Source: Clostridia bacterium
GTDB lineage: Bacteria > Bacillota > Sulfobacillia > SLMV01
NCBI GenBank assembly: GCA_007133365.1
Contig: SLMV01000186.1
Span: forward strand, 1 to 8,664
Reading direction: 5' to 3'
Length of the DNA: 8,664 nucleotides
Shown here: one piece after another, positions 1 through 6,401 of the stretch
How the letters are laid out: every line of letters starts with the position of its first letter
Position numbering within the stretch: the stretch's first letter is position 1
Translations under genes and position numbers: made by a program
The notes under the pieces: generated by a model
What the model was told of the DNA's origin: nothing
The model's input: only the letters and a program-made list of their open reading frames with translations
The model's database searches: none

Positions 1-194
1 AGGCGTGGACCGAGATGCAAGATGTCGATCTTCGAAATCAATACTTCCATGAGGCCACGCAGATCATTGCGGATGAGCGCTATGTCATCGGCCTTTTCCA
101 ACAGAGTCAACTCTGGGGATTAAGCAGCCGGGTCGAGTATACGCCTCGATTTGATATTTTGATCCTCGGAACCGATATCACGCCAGTCCGATAA
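1..194 (+). CDS. Family 5 extracellular solute-binding protein, C-terminal fragment
   Basis: The frame starting at base 3 is open from the window edge to a TAA at 192-194 and gives about 63 residues. It reads as the C-terminus of a family 5 solute-binding protein (the peptide/nickel ABC transporter type). The run HEATQIIADERYVIGLFQQ, then QLWGLSSRVEYTPR, follows the family's usual ending: an amphipathic helix carrying 'a..ii..e.p.i.lf', an 'lw' motif, and 'v..tpr.d'. Such proteins sit outside the membrane or in the periplasm and deliver peptides or similar solutes to a permease. The start, the signal peptide and any permease or ATPase genes lie to the left and cannot be seen. The gene points the same way as the amidohydrolase array 97 bp downstream, which suggests uptake followed by hydrolysis; that link is inferred. 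Calling the protein's exact substrate from this fragment is not possible. Confidence 0.8.
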   Translation, partial: AWTEMQDVDLRNQYFHEATQIIADERYVIGLFQQSQLWGLSSRVEYTPRFDILILGTDITPVR

Positions 195-202
195 TGCTTG
201 AT

Positions 203-229
203 GGTCGGGGGGAGATTCTCCTCCCGACC
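203..229 (+). terminator. Strong hairpin between binding-protein gene and amidohydrolase array
   Basis: GGTCGGGGGGAG (203-214) and CTCCTCCCGACC (218-229) form a 12-bp stem with one G-U pair and a 3-nt ATT loop, starting 8 nt after the stop codon. No uridine run follows; the next bases are CGAAATTTACT. It is therefore either a weak or partial intrinsic terminator, or an RNA-stability element at the 3' end of the binding-protein message. Either role would let the binding protein and the enzymes be expressed at different levels. Confidence 0.5.
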
Positions 230-275
230 CGAAATTTACTCCTATGCCGGCCCTGCTTAATCTCTTGGGAACTAG

Positions 276-284
276 AAGGGGAGG
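276..284 (+). promoter_or_regulatory. Ribosome binding site deciding the start of amidohydrolase 1
   Basis: AAGGGGAGG lies 7 nt before the ATG at 292. The upstream in-frame ATG at 244 has no comparable site, and the residues it would add (MPALLNLLGTRRGGEA) match nothing at the N-termini of the two paralogues. I therefore take 292 as the start. Confidence 0.8.
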
Positions 285-291
285 CGAAGCC

Positions 292-1560
292 ATGGAAGAA
301 ACCGAAGGCCACGTATTTCGAAATGCGCGCTTGCTCGACGGAACCGGTGCGAAACCAATCGCGCAAGCCTGGATCCAGACTAAAGGCAACCGAATTGAGG
401 CGATCGAAACCGGCGATCATCCGGTACCGGCGGGCTATAAGGAAATCGACCTTGAAGGCCAAACGCTCATGCCGGGGTTAATCGATCTTCACGTCCATGT
501 TGGACACCACCGTTCGGAGCCCGATGCCATGCGGTATGAGAATTTCAGTGAGGCCAAAATATCGCTTCTTGCGGCACGAGATGTCGAAATATCGCTCTTG
601 GGGGGTGTCACCACGCTCCGGGATCTGGGGGCGCGTCACGGTCAATCGACTACCATTCGGGATGCAGTCAATACCGGGATCCTCCCGGGTTCCCGCGTGA
701 TTTCCGCCAATGAGAGCATCACCTTTACCGGAGGTCATGCCTCCTACGAAGCCGATGGCATTTGGGCATTAAGAGCGGCCATTCGGCGGCAAATAAGGGG
801 CGGGGCGGATGTCATCAAGATCGGTCAATCGGACGATAAAACCTTTCCTGGGTTTACCCAGTCGGAACTGGACGCCTTATGTGATGAAGCCCATCGCCTC
901 GGGCGTCGGATTGCGGTGCACATTGATCGTGAACCCGGATACGGGATGGCGGTTATGGCTGGGGTTGATACCGTCGAGCACGGCTTTTATCCCAGTGACG
1001 AGACGTTACAACGAATGCTGGAACAGGGAACGTACTGGGTGCCGACCATCACCATCAACCGAGGAATGCGCTCGGATGAACACACCCCCGAACGCTATGA
1101 AAGCAATCTGGTCAACGGCTATCGCCGAAAGGGATTATCGGCTCATCAGGCCCAAAAGCGCGCGGCCGACATGCGAGAGGCGTTTGAGGCATTTCCCGAG
1201 TGTTTCGCCGAGGGTGTCAAGATGGGCGTCAAGATCGTCACCGGAAGCGACGGTCCCCGGGCCGGAAAAATCCCGATGGACTCCCTTCGAAACGAAGTGA
1301 TCAAGTTTGTCCAGTGGGGCATGAATCCGTCTCAAGCGATTGTGGCGGCCACATCATTGGCGGCAGAAGCCCTCGGAATGGAGGACGAATTGGGCCGGAT
1401 TCAAAAAGGCTACCTGGCGGACTTGATTGTACTCGACGGCGATCCTTTGCGTAACATCGAGCACGTTGATCGCGTGCTCCTGGTCATGAAAGATGGATGC
1501 ATTTACCGAAACGAGCTCGAAGGAAAGACCGAGGAGGGATCATTGTGGCTTATGCCTTAA
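292..1560 (+). CDS. Metal-dependent amidohydrolase, copy 1 of 3
   Basis: This is a 422-residue cytoplasmic enzyme of the amidohydrolase superfamily, nearest to the prolidase/imidazolonepropionase-like branch (Met_dep_hydrolase_A type). A small N-terminal beta domain opens with NARLLDGTG and ends in MPGLIDLHVH. The TIM barrel then carries the expected ligand set: HxH at H67/H69, a lysine at K176 in VIKIGQSDD that is probably the carboxylated metal bridge, H210, H230 in VDTVEHG, and D320 in TGSDGPR. The C-terminal KGYLADLIVLDGDPL strand returns to the beta domain, as is usual in the family. Length is normal and there is no signal peptide. Family members hydrolyse dipeptides, amides or cyclic amides; the substrate here is unknown. 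It follows a peptide-type binding-protein gene and overlaps copy 2 by 16 nt. By eye, copy 2 is about 70% identical, and copy 3 is more distant. Confidence 0.9.
   Translation: MEETEGHVFRNARLLDGTGAKPIAQAWIQTKGNRIEAIETGDHPVPAGYKEIDLEGQTLMPGLIDLHVHVGHHRSEPDAMRYENFSEAKISLLAARDVEISLLGGVTTLRDLGARHGQSTTIRDAVNTGILPGSRVISANESITFTGGHASYEADGIWALRAAIRRQIRGGADVIKIGQSDDKTFPGFTQSELDALCDEAHRLGRRIAVHIDREPGYGMAVMAGVDTVEHGFYPSDETLQRMLEQGTYWVPTITINRGMRSDEHTPERYESNLVNGYRRKGLSAHQAQKRAADMREAFEAFPECFAEGVKMGVKIVTGSDGPRAGKIPMDSLRNEVIKFVQWGMNPSQAIVAATSLAAEALGMEDELGRIQKGYLADLIVLDGDPLRNIEHVDRVLLVMKDGCIYRNELEGKTEEGSLWLMP
1531..1538 (+). promoter_or_regulatory. Ribosome binding site of amidohydrolase 2, inside copy 1
   Basis: GAGGAGGG sits 6 nt before a GTG at 1545, within the last codons of copy 1. 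A longer in-frame extension back to an ATG at 1497 exists. It would only re-read the end of copy 1 in another frame, and it has no site of its own. GTG 1545 gives MAYALINAFLIDGTG, which aligns with MSYAFTNAFMIDGMG of copy 3. Confidence 0.8.
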
Positions 1561-2780
1561 TCAACGCATTTCTCATTGACGGCACCGGAAATAGCGAGCC
1601 GAATAAAACGATCCTGATAAACGAAAACCGCATTGAAGATGTGTACTCGGGTCAACAGGTGCCCGATGGTTACCAGACCATTGATTTGGAGGGACGAGCG
1701 CTTTTGCCGGGTTTGATCGATGCCCATATTCATATCGGGCATTCCCGGTCGGAGCCGGACCGAATGCGCTATGACCGGTTCACCGAACCCAAAGTGAGCC
1801 TGCTTGCGGCCCGGCAAGTATGGGAATCGCTTTGGGGTGGGGTGACCACGCTTCGCGATATGGGGGCGCGTCACGGTCAATCCATCACCATCCGCGATGC
1901 GGTCAATGCGGGCACGATTCCCGGTTCTCGGGTCGTTGCGGCCAACGAAAGCATCACCTTTACTGGAGGGCACGCTTCGTATCAAGTGGATGGTCCTTGG
2001 GCCATGCGGGCGGCCGTCCGCCATCAGGTCCGGGCGGGCGCGGACGTGATCAAGATCGGGCAATCCAACGATGCCAACTACCCGGGCTTTAATCCCGTGG
2101 AGCTTGAGGCCGTGATAGATGAAGCGCACCGGTTGGGTCGCCGGGTGGCGGTGCACGTCGATAAGGAACCGGCGCTTGGAATGTCGGTTAGGGCCGGGGT
2201 CGACACGGTGGAGCACGGATTTTACCCTTATCCCGAAACGCTCGAACTCATGCTCGAAAAAGGCACCTACTGGGTGCCGACAATCACAATTAACCGCGGG
2301 ATGCGCCACGATGAACATACCCCGGAGCGTTACGAGCAGAATCTCACGGAGGTGTTTAAGACTAACGGAATAGGGGATCATCAGGCTCGGCGGCGGGCGG
2401 CCGAAATGCGAGAAGCATTTGAAGCGTTCCCCAAGTGTTTTGCCCAAGCCGTGGAGATGGGCATCAAAATTATCACCGGGCCGGATGGACCGCGCGCGGA
2501 CCGGGTGCCCATGGATTGTGCCCGAAACGAGGTCGTCAAGTTCGTGGACTGGGGGATGAGCCCGGAGCAGGCCATTGTTTCGGCCACCAGTCTGGCGGCC
2601 GAGGCGCTTGGCCTGGACCACGAGTTGGGTGTGATTCGAAAGGGATATTTGGCCGATCTCATCGTTTTGGATGGCGATCCTCTCGAGGACATCGAGACCA
2701 TTGATTCCATCCGCCTGGTGATGAAGGATGGGTGCATTTATCGAAACGAGTTACAAGGTGCGACGGAGGAGGGGTTCTGA
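1545..2780 (+). CDS. Metal-dependent amidohydrolase, copy 2 of 3
   Basis: This 411-residue paralogue of copy 1 starts at a GTG inside the end of copy 1 (16-nt overlap), so the two are probably translationally coupled. The metal ligands are all present: H61/H63 (HIH), K170 (VIKIGQSND), H204, H224 (VDTVEHG) and D314. The usual small residue before this aspartate (GSD or GTD in the other copies) is proline here (GPDGPR). The barrel-closing RKGYLADLIVLDGDPL segment matches copy 1 almost exactly. The stretches RSEPDxMRY, GARHGQS, ESITFTGGHASY and MREAFEAFP are shared with copy 1 but not fully with copy 3, so copies 1 and 2 are the most recent duplication. A metal-dependent hydrolase acting on a peptide-like or amide substrate is the best call. 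A difference in specificity from copy 1 is possible but not shown by the sequence. Confidence 0.9.
   Translation: MAYALINAFLIDGTGNSEPNKTILINENRIEDVYSGQQVPDGYQTIDLEGRALLPGLIDAHIHIGHSRSEPDRMRYDRFTEPKVSLLAARQVWESLWGGVTTLRDMGARHGQSITIRDAVNAGTIPGSRVVAANESITFTGGHASYQVDGPWAMRAAVRHQVRAGADVIKIGQSNDANYPGFNPVELEAVIDEAHRLGRRVAVHVDKEPALGMSVRAGVDTVEHGFYPYPETLELMLEKGTYWVPTITINRGMRHDEHTPERYEQNLTEVFKTNGIGDHQARRRAAEMREAFEAFPKCFAQAVEMGIKIITGPDGPRADRVPMDCARNEVVKFVDWGMSPEQAIVSATSLAAEALGLDHELGVIRKGYLADLIVLDGDPLEDIETIDSIRLVMKDGCIYRNELQGATEEGF
2765..2774 (+). promoter_or_regulatory. Ribosome binding site of amidohydrolase 3, inside copy 2
   Basis: GGAGGAGGGG lies 5 nt before the ATG at 2780. The stop of copy 2 and the start of copy 3 share one base (TGATG), which is a classic arrangement for translational coupling. 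An upstream in-frame ATG at 2732 only re-reads the end of copy 2 and is rejected as a start. Confidence 0.8.
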
Positions 2781-4015
2781 TGAGTTACGCGTTCACGAAC
2801 GCATTTATGATTGACGGAATGGGCGAAAGTCAGCCGGACACCACGGTTCTCATAAAGGACGGTCGGATCGAAAAAGTGGGATCCGGACTACCAATTCCGA
2901 AAGATTATCAAGAGATCGACCTAAAGGGCAAAACCTTAATGCCGGGATTGATTGATCTTCACATTCATGTCGGCATTCTCTCGGGGCCGGAAGCCTGGAT
3001 GGACAAGGCCCACTTTCCCTCCGGGCGCAAGGCACTGGTCGCGGCGGCGCGTGCTAAGGCGGCGCTGTTAGGCGGTGTGACCACCCTCCGGGATGTGGGG
3101 GCAGAAGACGGGATTGCCCTGGCGCTCAAGGAAGCGATTGAATTGGGGCAGGTGCCGGGTTCTCGCATTGTCGCGGCCGGATCGGTCATTGTGATGACCG
3201 GCGGCCATGCGTATCAACTGGCGTGGGAAGCGGATGGGCCGGAGGAACTGCTCCGCGCCATTCGCCAGAACCTAAAAGACGGCGCCGATCTCATTAAGAT
3301 CTGCCAATCCGAGGGGCTTCCCTTTCCCGAGTACACCATGGAGGAACTTAAGGTCATTGTGGATGAGTGTCATATGAGGGGTAAGAAGGTTGCCGTCCAT
3401 GTGGAGACCGAGCCGGGAATGGGGATGGCGGTCGAAGCGGGCGCCGATACCATCGAGCATGGGTTTTATCCATCGGATGAAACCCTGGCCATGATGGCCG
3501 AAAAAGGCACGTACTGGGTGCCGACCATTACCATCAACCGGCGGATGCGCCAAGAAGAACACACCGAGGAAAGTTATGTTGCCGCCATCCGGCAGGCATT
3601 TAAGCAAAAGGGTCTGATCGGCTCCGAAGCTGAAAGAAAGCTGGACTACCTAAGGGAATGTTTCACTGCCTTTCCGGAGCGGTTTGCCAAGGGATTGGAA
3701 TTAGGGGTCAAGATCGTCACCGGTACGGATGGGCCCCGGGCGAAAGGCTATGCGGGCGAGTTGGGCGTTCCCATGGATTCGGTTCGAAACGAAATCATCA
3801 AGTTTGTCGATTGGGGCATGGATCCCATGCAGGCCCTTATGGCGGGCACGTCCCTTGCAGCCGAAGCGATGGATATGGGAGATCGCCTGGGAAGCATTCA
3901 GGAAGGCATGACGGCGGATCTGATCGTAATTGATGGGAATCCACTGGAGGACATTGAGTCGATCGAAGAGGTTGTTATGGTTATGAAGGAAGGATGTTTT
4001 GCGAAGAAAGGGTAG
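2780..4015 (+). CDS. Metal-dependent amidohydrolase, copy 3 of 3, divergent
   Basis: This is a 411-residue member of the same enzyme family and the last gene of the array. The ligand set is complete: H61/H63 in LIDLHIHVG, K173 in LIKICQSEG, H207, H227 in ADTIEHG and D317 in TGTDGPR. It keeps the TYWVPTITIN and RNEIIKFVDWGMDP signatures of the other copies but differs around the active site. The segment after HxH is GILSGPEAWMDKAHF instead of GHxRSEPDxMRY. About three residues are added after TGGHA. About six residues (around GYAGELG) are inserted just after the metal-binding aspartate. These loops line the pocket in this fold, so a different substrate range from copies 1 and 2 is a reasonable inference. 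A strong terminator follows 8 bp after the TAG stop, so the operon probably ends here. Confidence 0.9.
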   Translation: MSYAFTNAFMIDGMGESQPDTTVLIKDGRIEKVGSGLPIPKDYQEIDLKGKTLMPGLIDLHIHVGILSGPEAWMDKAHFPSGRKALVAAARAKAALLGGVTTLRDVGAEDGIALALKEAIELGQVPGSRIVAAGSVIVMTGGHAYQLAWEADGPEELLRAIRQNLKDGADLIKICQSEGLPFPEYTMEELKVIVDECHMRGKKVAVHVETEPGMGMAVEAGADTIEHGFYPSDETLAMMAEKGTYWVPTITINRRMRQEEHTEESYVAAIRQAFKQKGLIGSEAERKLDYLRECFTAFPERFAKGLELGVKIVTGTDGPRAKGYAGELGVPMDSVRNEIIKFVDWGMDPMQALMAGTSLAAEAMDMGDRLGSIQEGMTADLIVIDGNPLEDIESIEEVVMVMKEGCFAKKG

Positions 4016-4022
4016 TCATCGT

Positions 4023-4060
4023 TCGGGGCGGCAGGCACGTGGGCCTGCCGCCCCGATTTT
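4023..4060 (+). terminator. Intrinsic terminator ending the amidohydrolase operon
   Basis: TCGGGGCGGCAGGC (4023-4036) pairs perfectly with GCCTGCCGCCCCGA (4043-4056) around the 6-nt loop ACGTGG, giving a 14-bp GC-rich stem, and TTTT follows at 4057-4060. It begins 8 bp after the stop of the third amidohydrolase. The T run is short, but the stem is very stable. Confidence 0.85.
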
Positions 4061-4924
4061 CGGGTGACACCGCCCGAAGGCGATCGGGAGGGTTTACCTT
4101 TTTATGGGCATATTGGAGATCGGGCGGCGCTGAGTCCTGTTCTTCTTTTCATATTCTCAAATAGCCAGCTATCAAAATAGATTTGCTGCGGTGATTTCGT
4201 CCCGAATTTTCGTGATGGGTAAGGCCGAAAGCGGCGAACGGATAATCGCGAACCGGCGAGCCCAGCACCAACTATTTTCGTGGTTTCATCCTCTCGGGGT
4301 CCCATTCCAATAGGAACGATCTTCCGTGAAGATTATCCCTTATGAGCAGCCGGCTCTATACTCCTTTCGGCAATGTATGTTCCTAGCTGCTAAAGCCCGA
4401 ATGAAAGGGGCGTGCGGTTGAGTGAAACGGTGTTACGTCGGCAGGAATGAACGGGCTCGCGACGAAGATAGATCGCTATCGGCCACAAAATTCGATGGTG
4501 GCAATGCGTAGAATTGTTGGGTCACCGGATGGATGGTCGCTTCCACCCCTTTGTATACGTACGATTATTGGCCTTCACCTCGTCCTGTCACTCGTGGCTT
4601 TCTTCAATATCGGATCTTTCTATTGGATGTTTGCGAACTTGTTGGGGGTTGCCAATTTACGTCCACTTATCTCAAGGACTATTGGCGCGAGTTTTACGAG
4701 AACTTAACCCTGCTCAATCCGAATGGATTGACTCTCAGAAAGGATGCGTCACCCGGTAATTTCTTTTCGAAATTTAGCTCATTTAAGAATTGGCACTCCC
4801 CATGTGAGAAGGAATGCTGCGAGGGTTTTTACAAGGTGTTCGGTTGGGTTTGTCACGTTTCGAAACTAGAGATGCTTTTCGCATTGGCCGTCATCGTGAG
4901 CGGCAGGATGATGGGTGATGGGCA
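4061..4924. other. Long intergenic region without a convincing gene
   Basis: About 860 bp lie between the operon terminator and the 3' end of the minus-strand gene at 4925. One sampled line (4141-4200) is only about 35% GC, against about 57% in a sampled line of the amidohydrolases. Open frames exist: a minus-strand 67-codon frame at 4102-4305, and overlapping plus-strand frames around 4447-4759 and 4533-5051. None has a good ribosome binding site, none resembles a family I know, and they are rich in Cys, Trp and Ser as random translations often are. Overlapping plus-strand frames at 4447-4740 contain hydrophobic stretches, so a decayed membrane-protein gene is possible but not demonstrable. 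I see no tRNA and no terminal inverted repeats. Confidence 0.5.
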
Positions 4925-5536
4925 TTACCGAGGCGGGGTGACCGGATCCGATTCCCTGGCCATATCGAGAATCTCCCGGGCGAATTTTGTTTCAACGTAC
5001 GTTACATATTGCCACCGGACACTTTCTGTCTCGTCCGGTTGGTCTTTTTGATATGGAATGACAATCATCCCATCCTCGGCCACATCAAAGCGGTAGATAT
5101 CGCCATTTTCAATATCATTTTGGGATCGGGCCGTCACGGCATAATCCGGCCAGCTGCAATCTTCATAGCATGCGTAGACCGAAAAGATCTGCCCCCATTC
5201 CATCTCCCAGCCGGAAAGGTAGCCTTCGATTACCGTATTGGCCCGCGGACTGACGCCCCGGGGATATCGTCTGACACTGTCATGTTCGCTCATATCCGAG
5301 AATAACTTCCGGATGGTGGCTTCATCATCGATGCGGGCATATTGTCGCTGATATCCGGTTCGCCAGAATTCACCTCGCGCTTTACCGGCAAACTCGATTA
5401 CGATTTCGTTGGGAGTCGCCAATTGGAACTCATCAACCGGTTCATAGGCAGGTCGGGTCAAATAATAGATTGGACCCGTAATGATCAGTAAGAAGATAGC
5501 GCCAATGATTCCTTTTGATCTTAGGTCATGATTCAA
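4925..5536 (-). CDS. Membrane-anchored protein of unknown function, 203 residues
   Basis: I do not recognise a family. The protein opens with a short basic N-terminus (MNHDLRSK). One hydrophobic helix follows at about residues 9-26 (GIIGAIFLLIITGPIYYL), and no lipobox is evident. The remaining ~175 residues are soluble and acidic, with many Trp, Tyr and Asp residues and two cysteines (C123, C127 in YACYEDC). A single-pass protein with an extracytoplasmic domain is the natural reading. The start is a TTG at 5536-5534; GAGG on the minus strand (plus positions 5545-5548) lies 8 nt upstream of it. The frame remains open a little further upstream to a TGA but offers no better start. The coherent composition and full-length reading frame make it likely real. 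It converges with nothing obvious and may be a single-gene unit. No terminator is evident downstream. Confidence 0.65.
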   Translation of the reverse strand: MNHDLRSKGIIGAIFLLIITGPIYYLTRPAYEPVDEFQLATPNEIVIEFAGKARGEFWRTGYQRQYARIDDEATIRKLFSDMSEHDSVRRYPRGVSPRANTVIEGYLSGWEMEWGQIFSVYACYEDCSWPDYAVTARSQNDIENGDIYRFDVAEDGMIVIPYQKDQPDETESVRWQYVTYVETKFAREILDMARESDPVTPPR

Positions 5537-5668
5537 ATGGCAAACCTCATCAAATTCGTGGCCATCATGGTCCTGTTCTTCGTTTGCCCATGGATTTCCT
5601 TTCGACAGGCGCTTTCATCTTCAGATAGAATCGAAAGCAGCGAAATGGCCTCATATTGGGGCCGTTGA
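5528..5668 (+). CDS. Possible 46-residue single-pass membrane peptide
   Basis: An ATG at 5528 (or the in-frame ATG at 5537) opens a 46-codon (or 43-codon) frame ending in TGA at 5666-5668. The product starts MIQMANLIK, has a hydrophobic helix at about residues 10-25 (FVAIMVLFFVCPWISF), and ends in a polar Ser-rich tail. This resembles a small membrane protein or an exported peptide. The ribosome binding site is poor: AGG at 5523-5525 is too close to the first ATG and rather far (11 nt) from the second. The frame overlaps, by 9 nt head to head, the start of the minus-strand gene at 5536. It is also antisense to a 77-codon minus-strand frame (5533-5766). The hydrophobic profile is the only support, so chance is a real alternative. 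Confidence 0.28.
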   Translation: MIQMANLIKFVAIMVLFFVCPWISFRQALSSSDRIESSEMASYWGR

Positions 5669-5740
5669 TGGTTATTGTCTAGGTGGAGTGCCCATTGTCG
5701 ACGTGAGATCGAAGGCCTTTTTTCGTTTCCTTTCGTCGGT

Positions 5741-5769
5741 TTGACATCAGAAGTGTTTGTGCCCAAAAT
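5741..5769 (+). promoter_or_regulatory. Sigma-70-type promoter for the membrane methyltransferase
   Basis: A perfect -35 box TTGACA (5741-5746) is followed by a 17-nt spacer and CAAAAT (5764-5769), which matches the TATAAT consensus at four of six positions. Transcription would start near 5776 and give a leader of about 45 nt before the ATG at 5823. The spacing and orientation fit the methyltransferase gene well. Confidence 0.5.
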
Positions 5770-5778
5770 GTGATGGTT

Positions 5779-5790
5779 TGATCCGGATCA
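5779..5790. promoter_or_regulatory. Perfect 12-bp palindrome, possible operator
   Basis: TGATCCGGATCA is a perfect inverted repeat placed just after the predicted transcription start of the methyltransferase gene. A dimeric repressor bound there would block initiation or early elongation. No regulator gene is adjacent, so this assignment rests on symmetry and position alone. Confidence 0.3.
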
Positions 5791-5822
5791 TGCGCGAATC
5801 AGCCTGAATTTGATCAAGGGTG

Positions 5823-6401
5823 ATGCCCGGATGTGGGCGAAAAGTTGGGAGTGTCTTTAAGGTGGAAACGGAAAACCCTTCCCTTTTGTCACATTTAATA
5901 TCCATTCTCCTTTTGCCTTTTAATGTGACCGTTACGATTCCTCTACTGCTGGTCTTCTATTTCCAAAACCAATTCACTTGGGGTGCCGATCCTCCAATTC
6001 AATGCGGGGTGATGGCCCTGGCCGGAATAATTATCGTATCCGCTCTATTTCTCCTTGTTTCGACCATCCTTAATTTCGCCCGAAGAGGAAAGGGCACTTT
6101 GGCGCCATGGGATCCGCCGAAAAGGTTGGTGATCACCGGTCCTTACCGTTATAGTCGGAATCCGATGATTAGTGCCGTAATCCTCATATTGTTCGGCCAG
6201 GTCATTATGTTGGGATCAGTACCATTACTGCTGTGGTTCATCTGGTTTGCGACGGTTAATGCATTGTATATTGTTTTCAAAGAAGAGCCCCTCCTCACCG
6301 AGAAGTTTGGAGACGATTACCTCAAATACAAAAGCTATGTTCCGCGATTCTTCCCGAGATTAACACCTTGGACACCCAAGGAGACGGATGAGGTGAAATA
6401 G
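5823..6401 (+). CDS. ICMT/PEMT-like integral membrane methyltransferase
   Basis: This is a 192-residue polytopic membrane protein resembling isoprenylcysteine carboxyl methyltransferases and the related phospholipid methyltransferases. Hydrophobic helices lie at about residues 25-47, 62-83 and 116-153, the last long enough for a helical hairpin. The diagnostic C-terminal half has ITGPYRYSRNPM (104-115), then the acidic EEPLL motif (154-158) and FGDDYLKYKSYVPRFFPR (162-179). In this superfamily these segments form the S-adenosylmethionine site at the membrane face. Bacterial members rarely have a known substrate; lipids or small hydrophobic thiols are possible. The start is uncertain. ATG 5823 has AAGGG only 2 nt upstream. 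An internal GTG at 5862 has GGGAG 10 nt upstream and would remove a 13-residue N-terminal stretch that is not hydrophobic; GTG 5820 is also possible. It appears to be a single transcription unit with its own promoter at 5741. Confidence 0.8.
   Translation: MPGCGRKVGSVFKVETENPSLLSHLISILLLPFNVTVTIPLLLVFYFQNQFTWGADPPIQCGVMALAGIIIVSALFLLVSTILNFARRGKGTLAPWDPPKRLVITGPYRYSRNPMISAVILILFGQVIMLGSVPLLLWFIWFATVNALYIVFKEEPLLTEKFGDDYLKYKSYVPRFFPRLTPWTPKETDEVK

Noticed and set aside
244..291. Upstream ATG extension of amidohydrolase 1
   Set aside because: The extension has no ribosome site and no match in the paralogues, while ATG 292 has a near-perfect site.
809..1300. 163-codon plus-strand frame inside amidohydrolase 1
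   Set aside because: It is an alternate frame of a gene with complete catalytic motifs, and has no ribosome site.
1557..2621. 354-codon open frame on the minus strand inside amidohydrolase 2
   Set aside because: It is the antisense shadow of a clearly coding GC-rich gene, is rich in His, Arg and Pro, and resembles no family.
4102..4305. 67-codon minus-strand frame after the operon
   Set aside because: There is no Shine-Dalgarno sequence, no recognisable domain and a composition like random translation. Retained only as part of the intergenic description.
4316..4340. Small inverted repeat ATCTTC-CGT-GAAGAT as a terminator
   Set aside because: The stem is only 6 bp and AT-rich, with no T run and no gene ending nearby.
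4533..5051. 172-codon plus-strand frame
   Set aside because: Its 3' end is antisense to the more convincing gene at 4925-5536. It has many Cys and Trp residues, no ribosome site and no family resemblance.
5533..5766. 77-codon minus-strand frame upstream of the membrane-anchored protein
   Set aside because: The TTG start lacks a convincing ribosome site and the polar sequence shows no domain. The coupling-like overlap with the next gene is suggestive but not enough.
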